Positions 1 through 12,968 of a stretch of 64,000 nucleotides of DNA are shown in pieces (positions within the stretch are counted from its first letter, which is position 1; every line of letters starts with the position of its first letter). Location: positions 1-64,000 of the forward strand of contig DASREA010000031.1 of NCBI GenBank assembly GCA_035652315.1. The letters are read 5' to 3'. The stretch comes from CANKHA01 sp035652315 (GTDB taxonomy: Bacteria > Pseudomonadota > Alphaproteobacteria > Rhizobiales > Xanthobacteraceae). The notes under the pieces are model-generated. The model was not told the DNA's origin. It searched no databases and saw only the letters and a program-made list of their open reading frames with translations. Both the position numbers and the translations under genes were made by a program.

Positions 1-122
1 CCAAATCGAGTCCAGCGTATCACCGCCCGGTCAAGCTCCTGCCCTTCTTCGCCTCGCGGCTGCCCGGGATTTCTGGACTTCCCCCGCCCCCGTCGTTAAA
101 TAACCCGCAATACATCGGGCTT

Positions 123-141
123 GCCGGCCATTTGGGCCGGC
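123..141 (+). promoter_or_regulatory. Hairpin in the alaS leader
   Basis: A perfect 7-bp inverted repeat, GCCGGCC and GGCCGGC around a 5-base loop, ends about 30 bases before the alaS ATG. No T-run follows, so it is not a simple terminator. It may shape the leader mRNA. The rest of 1-122 shows no gene that I can support. Confidence 0.35.
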
Positions 142-172
142 GGACGCAGCTTTGGCGGCAGAACCCAATTCC

Positions 173-2827
<2,655 letters not shown>

Positions 2828-2846
2828 TTCCCCGCCATCCGGGGAA
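2828..2846 (+). terminator. Possible terminator of alaS
   Basis: A perfect 7-bp stem (TTCCCCG and CGGGGAA) with a 5-base loop begins right after the alaS stop codon. Only a short mixed T tract follows, so termination may be weak. Confidence 0.45.
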
Positions 2847-2919
2847 GCTCTTATTGATCGACCGCAAATGACCGGCTGTCCTGGTGTATTAAAGACGGCG
2901 CGAACTGAGCGGAGCGGCC

Positions 2920-4116
2920 ATGCCCCACGACCGGATCAAGGAGCTGCGCCGGCGCGTCTATCTGCTCCTGGAACAGGGGCCGGTCGGCGCGAGCCTGTGG
3001 GCCGACCGCTTCCTCGTCCTGCTGATCCTGGTCAATCTCGTGGCCGTGGCGCTGCAATCGGAGCCGGCGCTCGATGCCAAATACGGACCGCTCTTCGACG
3101 CCATCGAGATTTTTTCCCTGCTGGTTTTCACCGGGGAATACCTGCTCCGGCTCTGGTGCGCGGTGGAGCACGTGCCGCACCGCCACCTCCGGGCGGCGCA
3201 TGCGCGGCTGAAATATGCGCTGAGCCCGGCCGGGCTCGTCGATCTGATCGCGGTGCTGCCGTTCTGGCTCGCCTATTTCGTTCCCGCCGACCTGCGCGTG
3301 CTCCTGGTGTTCCGCATGGCGCGTTTTTTCAAGATCACGCGTTATTCGCCGGCGATGCGCTCGCTGCTCGACGTGCTCTATCGCGAGCGCCGCGCGCTGG
3401 TCGGCTGCCTGACCATGGCCGCGGGTGTCGCCGTCGTGGCGGCGGCCATGATGCACCTCGCCGAGGGCCCGGTGCAACCGGACAAGCTCGGCACTATTCC
3501 GCAGGCGCTGTGGTGGGCAATCGTGACGCTCGGCACCATCGGCTACGGCGACGTGGTGCCGGTGACGGCGCTCGGCAAACTGGTCGCCACCGGCACGATC
3601 ATTCTCGGGCTCGTCATCGTCGCGCTTCCGGTCGGCATCATCGCCACCGCCTTTACCGAGCAGATCCACCGCCGCAATTTCATCGTCACCTGGGGCATGA
3701 TCGCCCGCGTGCCGCTGTTCGCCGAGCTCGACGCCGCGGCGATCAACGAGATCATGGGCCTGCTGCGCGCGGAGGTGGCCGAAGCGGGCCAAATCATCGT
3801 GCGCGCCGGCGACACAGCCCATTCGATGTATTTTATCGCCGCGGGCGAAGTCGAGATTGTCCTGAAGCACGAGCGGCTGCGGCTCGGTGTCGGTCAGTTC
3901 TTCGGCGAGGTCGCGGTGCTGCGCCGCGCCCGGCGCTCGGCGACGGTCACCGCGCTGACCCGCACCAATCTGCTGGTGCTCGACGCGCACGATCTGCGGG
4001 CGCTGATGCAGCGCGAGCCGCGCATTGCCGAACGGATCAAGGCGGTCGTGGAAAAGCGCGTCGGGCACGAAATCGTATCGCCCCGCGGCGACATCGTCAC
4101 CGAGGAGATCGACTGA
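2920..4116 (+). CDS. Cyclic-nucleotide-gated potassium channel (MlotiK1-like)
   Basis: Inner-membrane six-helix potassium channel, 398 residues. S1-S6 span roughly residues 28-245. The S4 region has arginines at spaced positions (RVLLVFRMARFFKITR). The selectivity filter is TIGYGD at about 206-211. A cyclic-nucleotide-binding domain covers about 266-375, with a phosphate-binding-cassette motif GEVAVLRRARRSATV. This is the layout of the Mesorhizobium loti channel MlotiK1, which is slightly shorter. The likely ligand is cAMP, by family inference. The gene stands alone between alaS and the MoaD-like gene. Confidence 0.9.
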   Translation: MPHDRIKELRRRVYLLLEQGPVGASLWADRFLVLLILVNLVAVALQSEPALDAKYGPLFDAIEIFSLLVFTGEYLLRLWCAVEHVPHRHLRAAHARLKYALSPAGLVDLIAVLPFWLAYFVPADLRVLLVFRMARFFKITRYSPAMRSLLDVLYRERRALVGCLTMAAGVAVVAAAMMHLAEGPVQPDKLGTIPQALWWAIVTLGTIGYGDVVPVTALGKLVATGTIILGLVIVALPVGIIATAFTEQIHRRNFIVTWGMIARVPLFAELDAAAINEIMGLLRAEVAEAGQIIVRAGDTAHSMYFIAAGEVEIVLKHERLRLGVGQFFGEVAVLRRARRSATVTALTRTNLLVLDAHDLRALMQREPRIAERIKAVVEKRVGHEIVSPRGDIVTEEID

Positions 4117-4181
4117 CCCGCTCGCGAAATTTTGCCGTGCCGATCTGGAGACCACAGCGGTCCGGCGCTAGGATCGGCCGC

Positions 4182-4451
4182 ATGGCGGAAATTCACTTCA
4201 CCTCCTGGCTGCGCGCGCTGGTGCCAGATGGGCCGGTCGCGGCCGCCGGCGCCACCGTGGGCGAGGCGCTCGCGGGGGTTTTCGCGGCGCAGCCGCAGGT
4301 GCGCGGCTATGTGCTCGACGAGCGCGGCGCGCTGCGCAAGCATGTCTGCATTTTCGCCGACGGGCGCAGGCTCGCCAACGGCAGCGCTTTGGCGCAGCCG
4401 ATCGGGCCCGGAGCCAAGCTTTATGTGATGCAGGCCTTGTCCGGAGGGTAA
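4182..4451 (+). CDS. MoaD/ThiS-like ubiquitin-fold small protein
   Basis: 89-residue protein of the beta-grasp MoaD/ThiS type. It ends in Ser-Gly-Gly, and the terminal Gly-Gly is the feature that lets this family be adenylated and thiocarboxylated by an E1-like enzyme. The ATG at 4182 leaves a compact domain; the longer upstream reading frame overlaps the channel gene and is not credible. The stop is two bases from the ATG of the next gene, so the two are translationally coupled. No molybdopterin or thiamine gene lies nearby, so a role in either cofactor pathway is not supported by context. A sulfur carrier or protein modifier for the neighbour is possible but unproven. Confidence 0.75.
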   Translation: MAEIHFTSWLRALVPDGPVAAAGATVGEALAGVFAAQPQVRGYVLDERGALRKHVCIFADGRRLANGSALAQPIGPGAKLYVMQALSGG

Positions 4452-4453
4452 GC

Positions 4454-5524
4454 ATGAGCGACCGCATTCTGCTGGCGACGCGCAAAGGGCTGATTACGCT
4501 TGAAGGCGGCAATGACGCCTGGCGCGTGGCATCGACCGCCTTTCCCGGCGTGCCGGTGACCTCCGTGCTGCGCGATCGGCGCGACGGCGCGGTTTATGCC
4601 GCGCTCAAGCACGGGCATTTCGGCCCCAAGCTGCACCGTTCCGACGACGAAGGCCGCTCCTGGAAGGAATTGCCGGCGCCGGCTTTTCCCGCCGACGCCG
4701 CCGGCGCGCCGACGCTGTTTCAAGTCTGGACGCTCGAAGCCGGCGCCGCGGCGCAACCCGGTCGCCTCTGGGCCGGCGCCATTCCCGCCGGACTTTTTCG
4801 CTCCGACGACCGCGGCGAAAGCTGGCAGCTCGTCGACTCGCTGTGGAATGTTCCGGGGCGCGATAAATGGTTCGGCGGCGGCTACGACGACGCCGGCATC
4901 CACTCGATCTCGCCGGACCCGCGCGATTCGGAGCAGATTTTCATCGCTGTTTCCTGCGGCGGCGTTTGGGATTCCGCCAACGACGGCCACACCTGGAATT
5001 TGCGCGGCGACGGTCTCGTCGCCACCTATATGCCCCCCGACCAGGCGACCCGAGGCGATGTGCAGGATCCGCACCGCGTGGTGCGCTGCGCCGCCGCTCC
5101 CGACGTGATGTGGATGCAACATCACTGCGGCATTTTCCGCTCGACCGACGCCGGCCAGACCTGGACGCAGCTCAAGCCCCCCGGCGACGATTTCGGCTTC
5201 GCCGTGGCAGTGCATCCGCACGATCCGCAAACCGCGTGGTTCGTGCCCGCGATGAAGGACGAATTGCGCGTGCCTCGCGACGGCGCGCTGGCGGTGACGC
5301 GCACCCGCGACGGCGGCAGGACCTGGGAGACGCTGCGCGAGGGTTTGCCGCAGCGCGACGCCTTCGATCTCATCTATCGCCACGGACTCGATGTCGACGA
5401 CGGCGGCGAACGGCTGGTGATGGGCTCCACCACGGGCGGCGTGTGGCTCAGCGACGACGGCGGCGAACGCTGGCGGCTCGCCAACGCCCATCTGCCGCCG
5501 ATCTATCAGGTGATGTTTGGCTGA
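4454..5524 (+). CDS. Asp-box (BNR/sialidase-like) beta-propeller protein
   Basis: 356-residue protein with at least six Asp-box turns: SDDEGRSW, SDDRGESW, NDGHTW, STDAGQTW, TRDGGRTW and SDDGGERW. These mark blades of a sialidase/Ycf48-type beta-propeller. There is no signal peptide, so it is probably cytoplasmic. Sialidase activity should not be inferred from Asp-boxes alone: the catalytic arginine triad cannot be identified by eye. It is coupled to the MoaD-like gene by a two-base gap, which suggests a joint but unknown function. Confidence 0.8.
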   Translation: MSDRILLATRKGLITLEGGNDAWRVASTAFPGVPVTSVLRDRRDGAVYAALKHGHFGPKLHRSDDEGRSWKELPAPAFPADAAGAPTLFQVWTLEAGAAAQPGRLWAGAIPAGLFRSDDRGESWQLVDSLWNVPGRDKWFGGGYDDAGIHSISPDPRDSEQIFIAVSCGGVWDSANDGHTWNLRGDGLVATYMPPDQATRGDVQDPHRVVRCAAAPDVMWMQHHCGIFRSTDAGQTWTQLKPPGDDFGFAVAVHPHDPQTAWFVPAMKDELRVPRDGALAVTRTRDGGRTWETLREGLPQRDAFDLIYRHGLDVDDGGERLVMGSTTGGVWLSDDGGERWRLANAHLPPIYQVMFG

Positions 5525-5534
5525 ACTTTCACGG

Positions 5535-5629
5535 CCTCATCCTGAGGAGCGTTGCGAAGCAACGCGTCTCGAAGGATGGGCCGCCCTCGTCCTTCGAGAC
5601 GCGCCCTTTGGGCGCTCCTCAGGATGAGG
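5535..5629. repeat. Palindromic multi-hairpin repeat between convergent genes
   Basis: The outer arms are inverted copies of CCTCATCCTGAGGAGC. The inner arms pair CGTCTCGAAGGA with TCCTTCGAGACG. Two further small hairpins sit at the junctions: GTTGC-GAA-GCAAC (5551-5563) and GCGCCC-TTT-GGGCGC (5601-5615). The element can fold into a cruciform or four-way RNA. It occupies nearly all of the space between the propeller gene and icd, which converge, so it could end transcription from both sides. Similar palindromes are, to my recollection, scattered in Bradyrhizobium and Rhodopseudomonas genomes. There is one copy in this window. Confidence 0.9.
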
Positions 5630-5639
5630 GCGGACCGGG

Positions 5640-6851
5640 TTACGCCATCGCCTTCTTGAGATTTTCGTCCACCTTGTCGAGGAACCCGGTGGTGGAAAGC
5701 CATTTCTGGTCGGCGCCGACCAGTAGCGCCAGGTCCTTGGTCATGAAACCGGATTCCACGGTATCGACGCAGACCTTTTCCAGCGTAGCGGCGAATTTGG
5801 CCAGCGCGGTATTGCCGTCGAGCTTGGCACGATGGGCAAGCCCGCGCGTCCAGGCGAAGATCGAAGCGATGGAGTTGGTCGAGGTCTCCTTGCCCTTCTG
5901 ATGCTCGCGGTAGTGCCGCGTCACCGTACCGTGGGCGGCTTCCGATTCCACGATTCTGCCGTCGGGAGTCATCAGCACCGAGGTCATCAGCCCGAGCGAC
6001 CCGAAGCCCTGCGCCACGGTATCCGACTGCACGTCGCCGTCGTAATTCTTGCAAGCCCAGACATAGCCGCCCGACCATTTCAGCGCCGAGGCGACCATGT
6101 CGTCGATCAGCCGGTGCTCGTAGGTGAGCTTGCGCTTGTCGAACTCGGTCTTGAACTCGGCGTCGAAAATCTCCTGGAAAAGGTCTTTGAAGCGGCCGTC
6201 ATAAGCCTTGAGGATGGTGTTCTTGGTGGTGAGATAAAGCGGATAGTTGCGGTTGAGCGCGTAATTCATCGAGGCGCGCGCGAAATCGCGGATCGATTCG
6301 TCTTCGTTGAACATGCCGAGCGCGACGCCGGAGCCGGGAAATTCCCGCACCACGCGCTCGATTTTCGTGCCGTCTTCGCCGAGGAAGGTGAGCGTCAGCT
6401 TGCCTCTGCCCGGCACCTTGAAGTCGGTGGCGCGATATTGATCGGCGTAGGCATGGCGGCCGATGACGATTGGCTTGGTCCATCCGGGCACCAAGCGCGG
6501 TACGTTCCTGCAGATGATCGGTTCGCGGAAGATCACGCCGCCGAGGATGTTGCGGATGGTGCCGTTGGGCGACGGATACATGCGCTTGAGGTTGAACTCC
6601 TTCACCCGCGCCTCGTCGGGCGTGATGGTGGCGCATTTGACGCCGACGCCGACCTTCTTGATCGCTTCCGCCGCCTCGACGGTGATCTTGTCGTCGGTTT
6701 TGTCGCGGCTCTCGATGCCGAGATCGAAATAGAGCAGTTCGATGTCGAGATAGGGATGGATGAGCTTTTTCTTGATGAAGTCCCAGATGATGCGGGTCAT
6801 CTCGTCGCCGTCCATTTCGACGACGGGGTTTGCCACTTTGATCTTCGCCAT
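5640..6851 (-). CDS. icd: NADP-dependent isocitrate dehydrogenase
   Basis: 403-residue TCA-cycle enzyme that oxidises isocitrate to 2-oxoglutarate with NADP+. It belongs to the eukaryote-like homodimeric subfamily common in Rhizobiales, not the E. coli type: the N-terminus reads KIKVANPVVEMDGDEMTR and the substrate-loop region reads SPNGTIRN. An AAAGG motif lies about ten bases before the ATG. The gene is monocistronic, convergent with the propeller gene and divergent from the RNA methyltransferase gene. Confidence 0.97.
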   Translation of the reverse strand: MAKIKVANPVVEMDGDEMTRIIWDFIKKKLIHPYLDIELLYFDLGIESRDKTDDKITVEAAEAIKKVGVGVKCATITPDEARVKEFNLKRMYPSPNGTIRNILGGVIFREPIICRNVPRLVPGWTKPIVIGRHAYADQYRATDFKVPGRGKLTLTFLGEDGTKIERVVREFPGSGVALGMFNEDESIRDFARASMNYALNRNYPLYLTTKNTILKAYDGRFKDLFQEIFDAEFKTEFDKRKLTYEHRLIDDMVASALKWSGGYVWACKNYDGDVQSDTVAQGFGSLGLMTSVLMTPDGRIVESEAAHGTVTRHYREHQKGKETSTNSIASIFAWTRGLAHRAKLDGNTALAKFAATLEKVCVDTVESGFMTKDLALLVGADQKWLSTTGFLDKVDENLKKAMA

Positions 6852-7043
6852 TGCGCAGGGACCTTTGGATTGGAGCCGAAAAAGAACCCGGCTGGGCCGC
6901 CGGGCGCGGCGCTCTTATGGCGCGGGCGCGGCAGTCTCGCAAGCGGCAGCCGATGCGCCGCTGCATGGCTGCGCCGGCGCATCTTCCCAGAGCCGCGGCA
7001 ATAGGTTAGGCCCCCACGCTGGTCCGAACCCCGATGTGAGACA

Positions 7044-8294
7044 ATGCCCGGCGCAGGAACCGACCATAGCAAGAGCTGGATCGACACCGGCGGCCCCATC
7101 GTCGTGCTGGTGGAGCCGCAGCTTGGCGAGAATATCGGCGCCGCCGCCCGCGCCATGGCGAATTTCGGCCTGCGGCGTTTGCGGCTGGTCAAGCCAAGGC
7201 AGGAATGGCCCAATCCGCGCGCCAAGGTGATGGCGGCGGGCGCTGACGGCATTCTGGAATCGGCGCAGCTTTTCGACACGCTGGCGGCGGCGATCGCCGA
7301 CTGCGCGCTGGTGCTGGCAACCACCGCGCGCGCCCACGACCAAGCCAAGCCGGTGATCGGCGCCGAGGAAGCGGCGCGGCTGATGGCGCCGCATGTCGCC
7401 GGCGGCGAAGCCGTGGCGGTCGTCTTCGGCCGCGAGCGCAACGGCCTGGAAAACGAGGAAGTGGCGCTGGCGGATCACATCGTCACGCTGCCGGTCAATC
7501 CGGCTTTCGCCTCGCTCAATCTGGCGCAGGCGATCGTCATCGTCGCTTATGAATGGTTCAAGCAGGTTTCGAGCGGCGCCCTGCCCTTCACCATGCCGGT
7601 GAAATCGAAACCGGCGCCGAAGCAGCAGCTCGCCGCCTTCTTTGCTTCGCTCGAACGCGAGCTGGAAAAGGTCGAATTCTTCCGGCCCGAGGAAAAGCGC
7701 ACCACCATGCGCATCAACTTGCAAAATATCTTTCAGCGGGTGCAGCCGACGCAGCAGGATATCCAGACGCTGCATGGCGTCATCACCGCCATCGCGCAGG
7801 GCCGCAAAGGGCCGGCCAAGGGCGGACTGCTCGACGGCGAAGAGGCGCAGATGCTGCGCATGCTGCTCGCCGAGCACGAACAAGGCCGCGTACCGTCGGA
7901 GCGCACGCCGGTGCGCGGCCTCGCCCGGCTGTTGCGGCGCAATCCGACCGACGCCGAGCGGGCATTGTGGGCGGCCATGGTCAAAGACCGCCGCTTCGCC
8001 GGCCGCGGCTTCAAGCGGCAGGTGCCGCTGGGGCCGCATATCTGCGACTTCGTTTCCTTTCCGCTGCGCGCGGTGATCGATCTGACGCCGGATCGCGAAA
8101 CCGAGGCGGCGCGGCAGGCGCGCGCCGACAAACGCGCCTGGCTGATCGCGCGCGGCTATGCGCTGCTCGACATCGCCGCCGCGGAAGTCGAATCGGCCTT
8201 GGCCCCGGCACTCGACCGTCTGGCCTCGAAGCTGCAAGAGCTGCGCGCTCCCGGCCATCCGGAATCGAGCGGCGGCGCAAAAATCGAGAACTGA
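7044..8294 (+). CDS. TrmJ-like SPOUT RNA methyltransferase with C-terminal DUF559-like domain
   Basis: 416 residues in two parts. Residues about 17-275 are a TrmH/SpoU-family methyltransferase close to TrmJ (tRNA position-32 ribose methylation in E. coli), with knot motifs ARAMANFG (36-42), FGRERNGL (128-135) and LPVNPAFASLNLAQA (149-163). Residues about 292-390 resemble DUF559, a Vsr-like nuclease fold (RRNPTDAERALWAAM, then FKRQVPLGPHICDFV). The expected acidic DGGQH-type catalytic stretch is replaced by IDLTPDRET, so the nuclease is probably inactive. TrmJ proteins normally end near residue 250-270, so the tail is an addition. The reading frame is continuous, with no sign of a frameshift. 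Confidence 0.85.
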   Translation: MPGAGTDHSKSWIDTGGPIVVLVEPQLGENIGAAARAMANFGLRRLRLVKPRQEWPNPRAKVMAAGADGILESAQLFDTLAAAIADCALVLATTARAHDQAKPVIGAEEAARLMAPHVAGGEAVAVVFGRERNGLENEEVALADHIVTLPVNPAFASLNLAQAIVIVAYEWFKQVSSGALPFTMPVKSKPAPKQQLAAFFASLERELEKVEFFRPEEKRTTMRINLQNIFQRVQPTQQDIQTLHGVITAIAQGRKGPAKGGLLDGEEAQMLRMLLAEHEQGRVPSERTPVRGLARLLRRNPTDAERALWAAMVKDRRFAGRGFKRQVPLGPHICDFVSFPLRAVIDLTPDRETEAARQARADKRAWLIARGYALLDIAAAEVESALAPALDRLASKLQELRAPGHPESSGGAKIEN

Positions 8295-8373
8295 CGCCGA
8301 TTGCCGCACTTCAGCAATTGGTAACAAAATTTTCGTATTTTGCCGGTCGAAGCGCCAAACCGAGCGACACCGC

Positions 8374-8685
8374 ATGTTCAAAGAAAACCGGAAAAAGATC
8401 CGCCGGCCGATGCATTACACGGCCTGGATCGGGCTTGACGGCGCGCCGCGCCGCGGCTGCACGGTGGCCGACATATCCGAAACCGGCGCGCGCTTGCAGA
8501 TCGACACGCCGCTGGAATTGCCGGAAATCTTCAAACTGTTGCTGTCGGGCCATGGCGCCATTTACCGGCGCTGCCGCGTCGTATGGCGTTCGGACAACGA
8601 GGTGGGTGTGGAATTCGAAAAGACGCCGAGCCGTTTTGCGCGCGGCGCGCCGCCTACCAAGACGCCGGAACGCGCGCCGGCCTAG
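8374..8685 (+). CDS. PilZ-domain protein
   Basis: 103 residues, essentially a single PilZ domain: an arginine-rich N-terminus (RKKIRRPMHYTAWI), the DISETGARL motif in place of the classic DxSxxG, then a strand ending VVWRSDNEVGVEF. PilZ domains often bind cyclic di-GMP; the RR pair and the D-S-G motif are compatible with binding. The ATG at 8374 is used because upstream in-frame sequence overlaps the methyltransferase gene. The gene is 80 bases downstream of it. Target unknown; the flagellar cluster is close by. Confidence 0.85.
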   Translation: MFKENRKKIRRPMHYTAWIGLDGAPRRGCTVADISETGARLQIDTPLELPEIFKLLLSGHGAIYRRCRVVWRSDNEVGVEFEKTPSRFARGAPPTKTPERAPA

Positions 8686-8789
8686 CGCCGTTTTTTGCAC
8701 GCATCGTTGCCGTTGTCGCGGCGAAATCTGGGCGGTTCCCCGGCCCCATTATTACCCCGCTATTGCCCGAGCTCTGCCACCCCCGGTCA

Positions 8790-8815
8790 GGAACCACAGG
8801 CAACGCAAATCCATT
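8790..8815 (+). promoter_or_regulatory. Possible EcfG-type stress promoter
   Basis: GGAAC, 17 bases, then CATT. The general-stress sigma factor EcfG of alphaproteobacteria recognises GGAAC-N16/17-cGTT, so the -35 is exact and the -10 has one mismatch. It lies 33 bases before the ATG of the small secreted protein gene. Confidence 0.3.
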
Positions 8816-8847
8816 GGCCCCCTGCAACCCACTGCAGGAGGTGCATC

Positions 8848-9132
8848 ATGTGGAAAACTCTAATGGCTGCAACTGCGGCCGTTGTTGTCGGAGCGGCAAC
8901 GGTTTCGCTTCCGCGTCAGGCCGAAGCGCTGCCGGTGTGGGTCGTCCCCGCCATCATTGGCGCCGGCGTCGTCGGCGTGGTCGGCGGAGCGGCGGCGGCC
9001 AATGCCAACGCGGCTTATTATGAGCCGCGCGGAACCGTCTATGTCGAGCCGTCCGCGGCGCATGCGCAAGTCTGCCATATCGTCCGCGAGCGGACCGCTT
9101 ACGGATGGCGGCGCGTCCAGGTCTGCGACTGA
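8848..9132 (+). CDS. Small secreted or membrane-anchored hypothetical protein
   Basis: 94 residues. The N-terminus (WKTLMAATAAVVVGAATVSL, then PRQAEA) looks like a signal peptide with an AxA-type end near residue 27. A short Gly/Ala/Val hydrophobic stretch (PAIIGAGVVGVVGGAAAANA) follows, then a small tail with two cysteines (VCHIVRERTAYGWRRVQVCD) that could form a disulfide. A good AGGAGG ribosome-binding site sits 6 bases before the ATG, and an intrinsic terminator follows, so it is a single-gene unit. I do not recognise a function. Confidence 0.75.
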   Translation: MWKTLMAATAAVVVGAATVSLPRQAEALPVWVVPAIIGAGVVGVVGGAAAANANAAYYEPRGTVYVEPSAAHAQVCHIVRERTAYGWRRVQVCD

Positions 9133-9148
9133 TTGCGGCCGAAAAAAG

Positions 9149-9181
9149 CGCCTCGCGGATTCCATCCGCGGGGCGTTTTTT
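9149..9181 (+). terminator. Intrinsic terminator after the small secreted protein gene
   Basis: An 11-bp stem (CGCCTCGCGGA and TCCGCGGGGCG, one G-T pair), 5-base loop, then six Ts. An A-run precedes the stem, so it may also serve cckA, which arrives from the other strand. Confidence 0.85.
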
Positions 9182-9205
9182 CTGGCGGTCGCGCATGGCG
9201 GCGGA

Positions 9206-11878
<2,673 letters not shown>

Positions 11879-11881
11879 GAT

Positions 11882-12958
11882 TTACGGCGACCGGAAGGCG
11901 CGCCGCAGCCGCATGACATAACCGATGACTTCGGCGACCGCCTTGTAATGTTCCGGCGGAATTTCTCTGTCGATTTCCACCGTGGCGTGCAGCGCGCGCG
12001 CCAGCGGCGGATTTTCCACGATGGGGATGGAATTCTCCGCGGCGACTTCGCGGATTTTGCGCGCCACCGCATCGACGCCCTTGGCCAGGCAGAGCGGCGC
12101 GTTCATGCCGCGTTCGTATTTCAACGCCACGGCATAGTGCGTCGGGTTGGTGATGACAACGGACGCTTTCGGCACTTCCGCGATCATGCGCTTGCGCATG
12201 CGCGCGACGCGGACCTGCTTGATCCGCCCTTTCATCATCGGGTCGCCTTCGGTCTGCTTGAACTCCTCCTTCAATTCGCGCAGCGACATTTTCTGCCGTT
12301 CGAACCAGACTCGATATTGAAACAGGAAATCGCCGCCGGCGATCACCGCCATGACGGCGACGACGGCGCCGAGGACGCCGAGCGCCATGGTGCGGGTGAA
12401 GGGCAGGATGGCGCCCGGATCGGCGGCAATGAGCGCGTCCAGCCGCGTGCGCTGCGGCCAAATCACCGCCGCCATGATCGCGCCGACCAGCGCGAGCTTC
12501 GCCACGCCCTTGATGAAATTGGCCAGCGCCTGCTTGGAAAAGAGCCGCTTGAAACCGGCAAGCGGGGAGATCTTTTCCAGCTTCGGCTGCAAGGCCTGCG
12601 CCGACCAGACCAGACGGTGCTGCGCCACATTGCCCAGGATCGCCGCCAGCGCCAGCAGCAGAAAGGGGATGGCGATGGCGGCCAGCACCTCGGCCTCCAG
12701 ATGTCCGAGCATGCGCAGCAGCGCATGGCCGTCGAGAGGGATGTCGTAGGAATTGGCGATGAGGCCGCGGAGCGACGTCGTCAGGCCGCCGGCCATCCGA
12801 TGGGAGAAGGCGAGGAGGACGAGCGCGGCGCCGGCGACGACAAACCAGGTATTCACCTCCTGGCTCTTGGCGACGTCGCCCCGCTTCAACGCCTCGTCGA
12901 GTTTCTTCTGGGTGGGGTCTTCGGTGTGATCGGAGGCGTCGCGTTGTTCTTCGGCCAT
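11882..12958 (-). CDS. flhB: Flagellar type III export protein FlhB
   Basis: 358 residues. Four membrane helices in the first ~210 residues are followed by a cytoplasmic domain with the self-cleaving NPTH motif (VVITNPTHYAVALKYE). FlhB is the switch that changes export from rod/hook to filament substrates. An acidic, Lys-rich N-terminal tail (EDPTQKKLDEALKRGDVAKSQEVN) is typical. It follows fliR by 10 bases and precedes cckA by 3 bases. Confidence 0.97.
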   Translation of the reverse strand: MAEEQRDASDHTEDPTQKKLDEALKRGDVAKSQEVNTWFVVAGAALVLLAFSHRMAGGLTTSLRGLIANSYDIPLDGHALLRMLGHLEAEVLAAIAIPFLLLALAAILGNVAQHRLVWSAQALQPKLEKISPLAGFKRLFSKQALANFIKGVAKLALVGAIMAAVIWPQRTRLDALIAADPGAILPFTRTMALGVLGAVVAVMAVIAGGDFLFQYRVWFERQKMSLRELKEEFKQTEGDPMMKGRIKQVRVARMRKRMIAEVPKASVVITNPTHYAVALKYERGMNAPLCLAKGVDAVARKIREVAAENSIPIVENPPLARALHATVEIDREIPPEHYKAVAEVIGYVMRLRRAFRSP

Positions 12959-12968
12959 GATTCAGCTC

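Noticed and set aside
152..172. TTG start adding seven residues to AlaS
   Set aside because: The ATG at 173 matches the family N-terminus.
4454..5524. Sialidase (neuraminidase)
   Set aside because: Asp-boxes occur in many propellers; no signal peptide and no clear catalytic triad support the activity.
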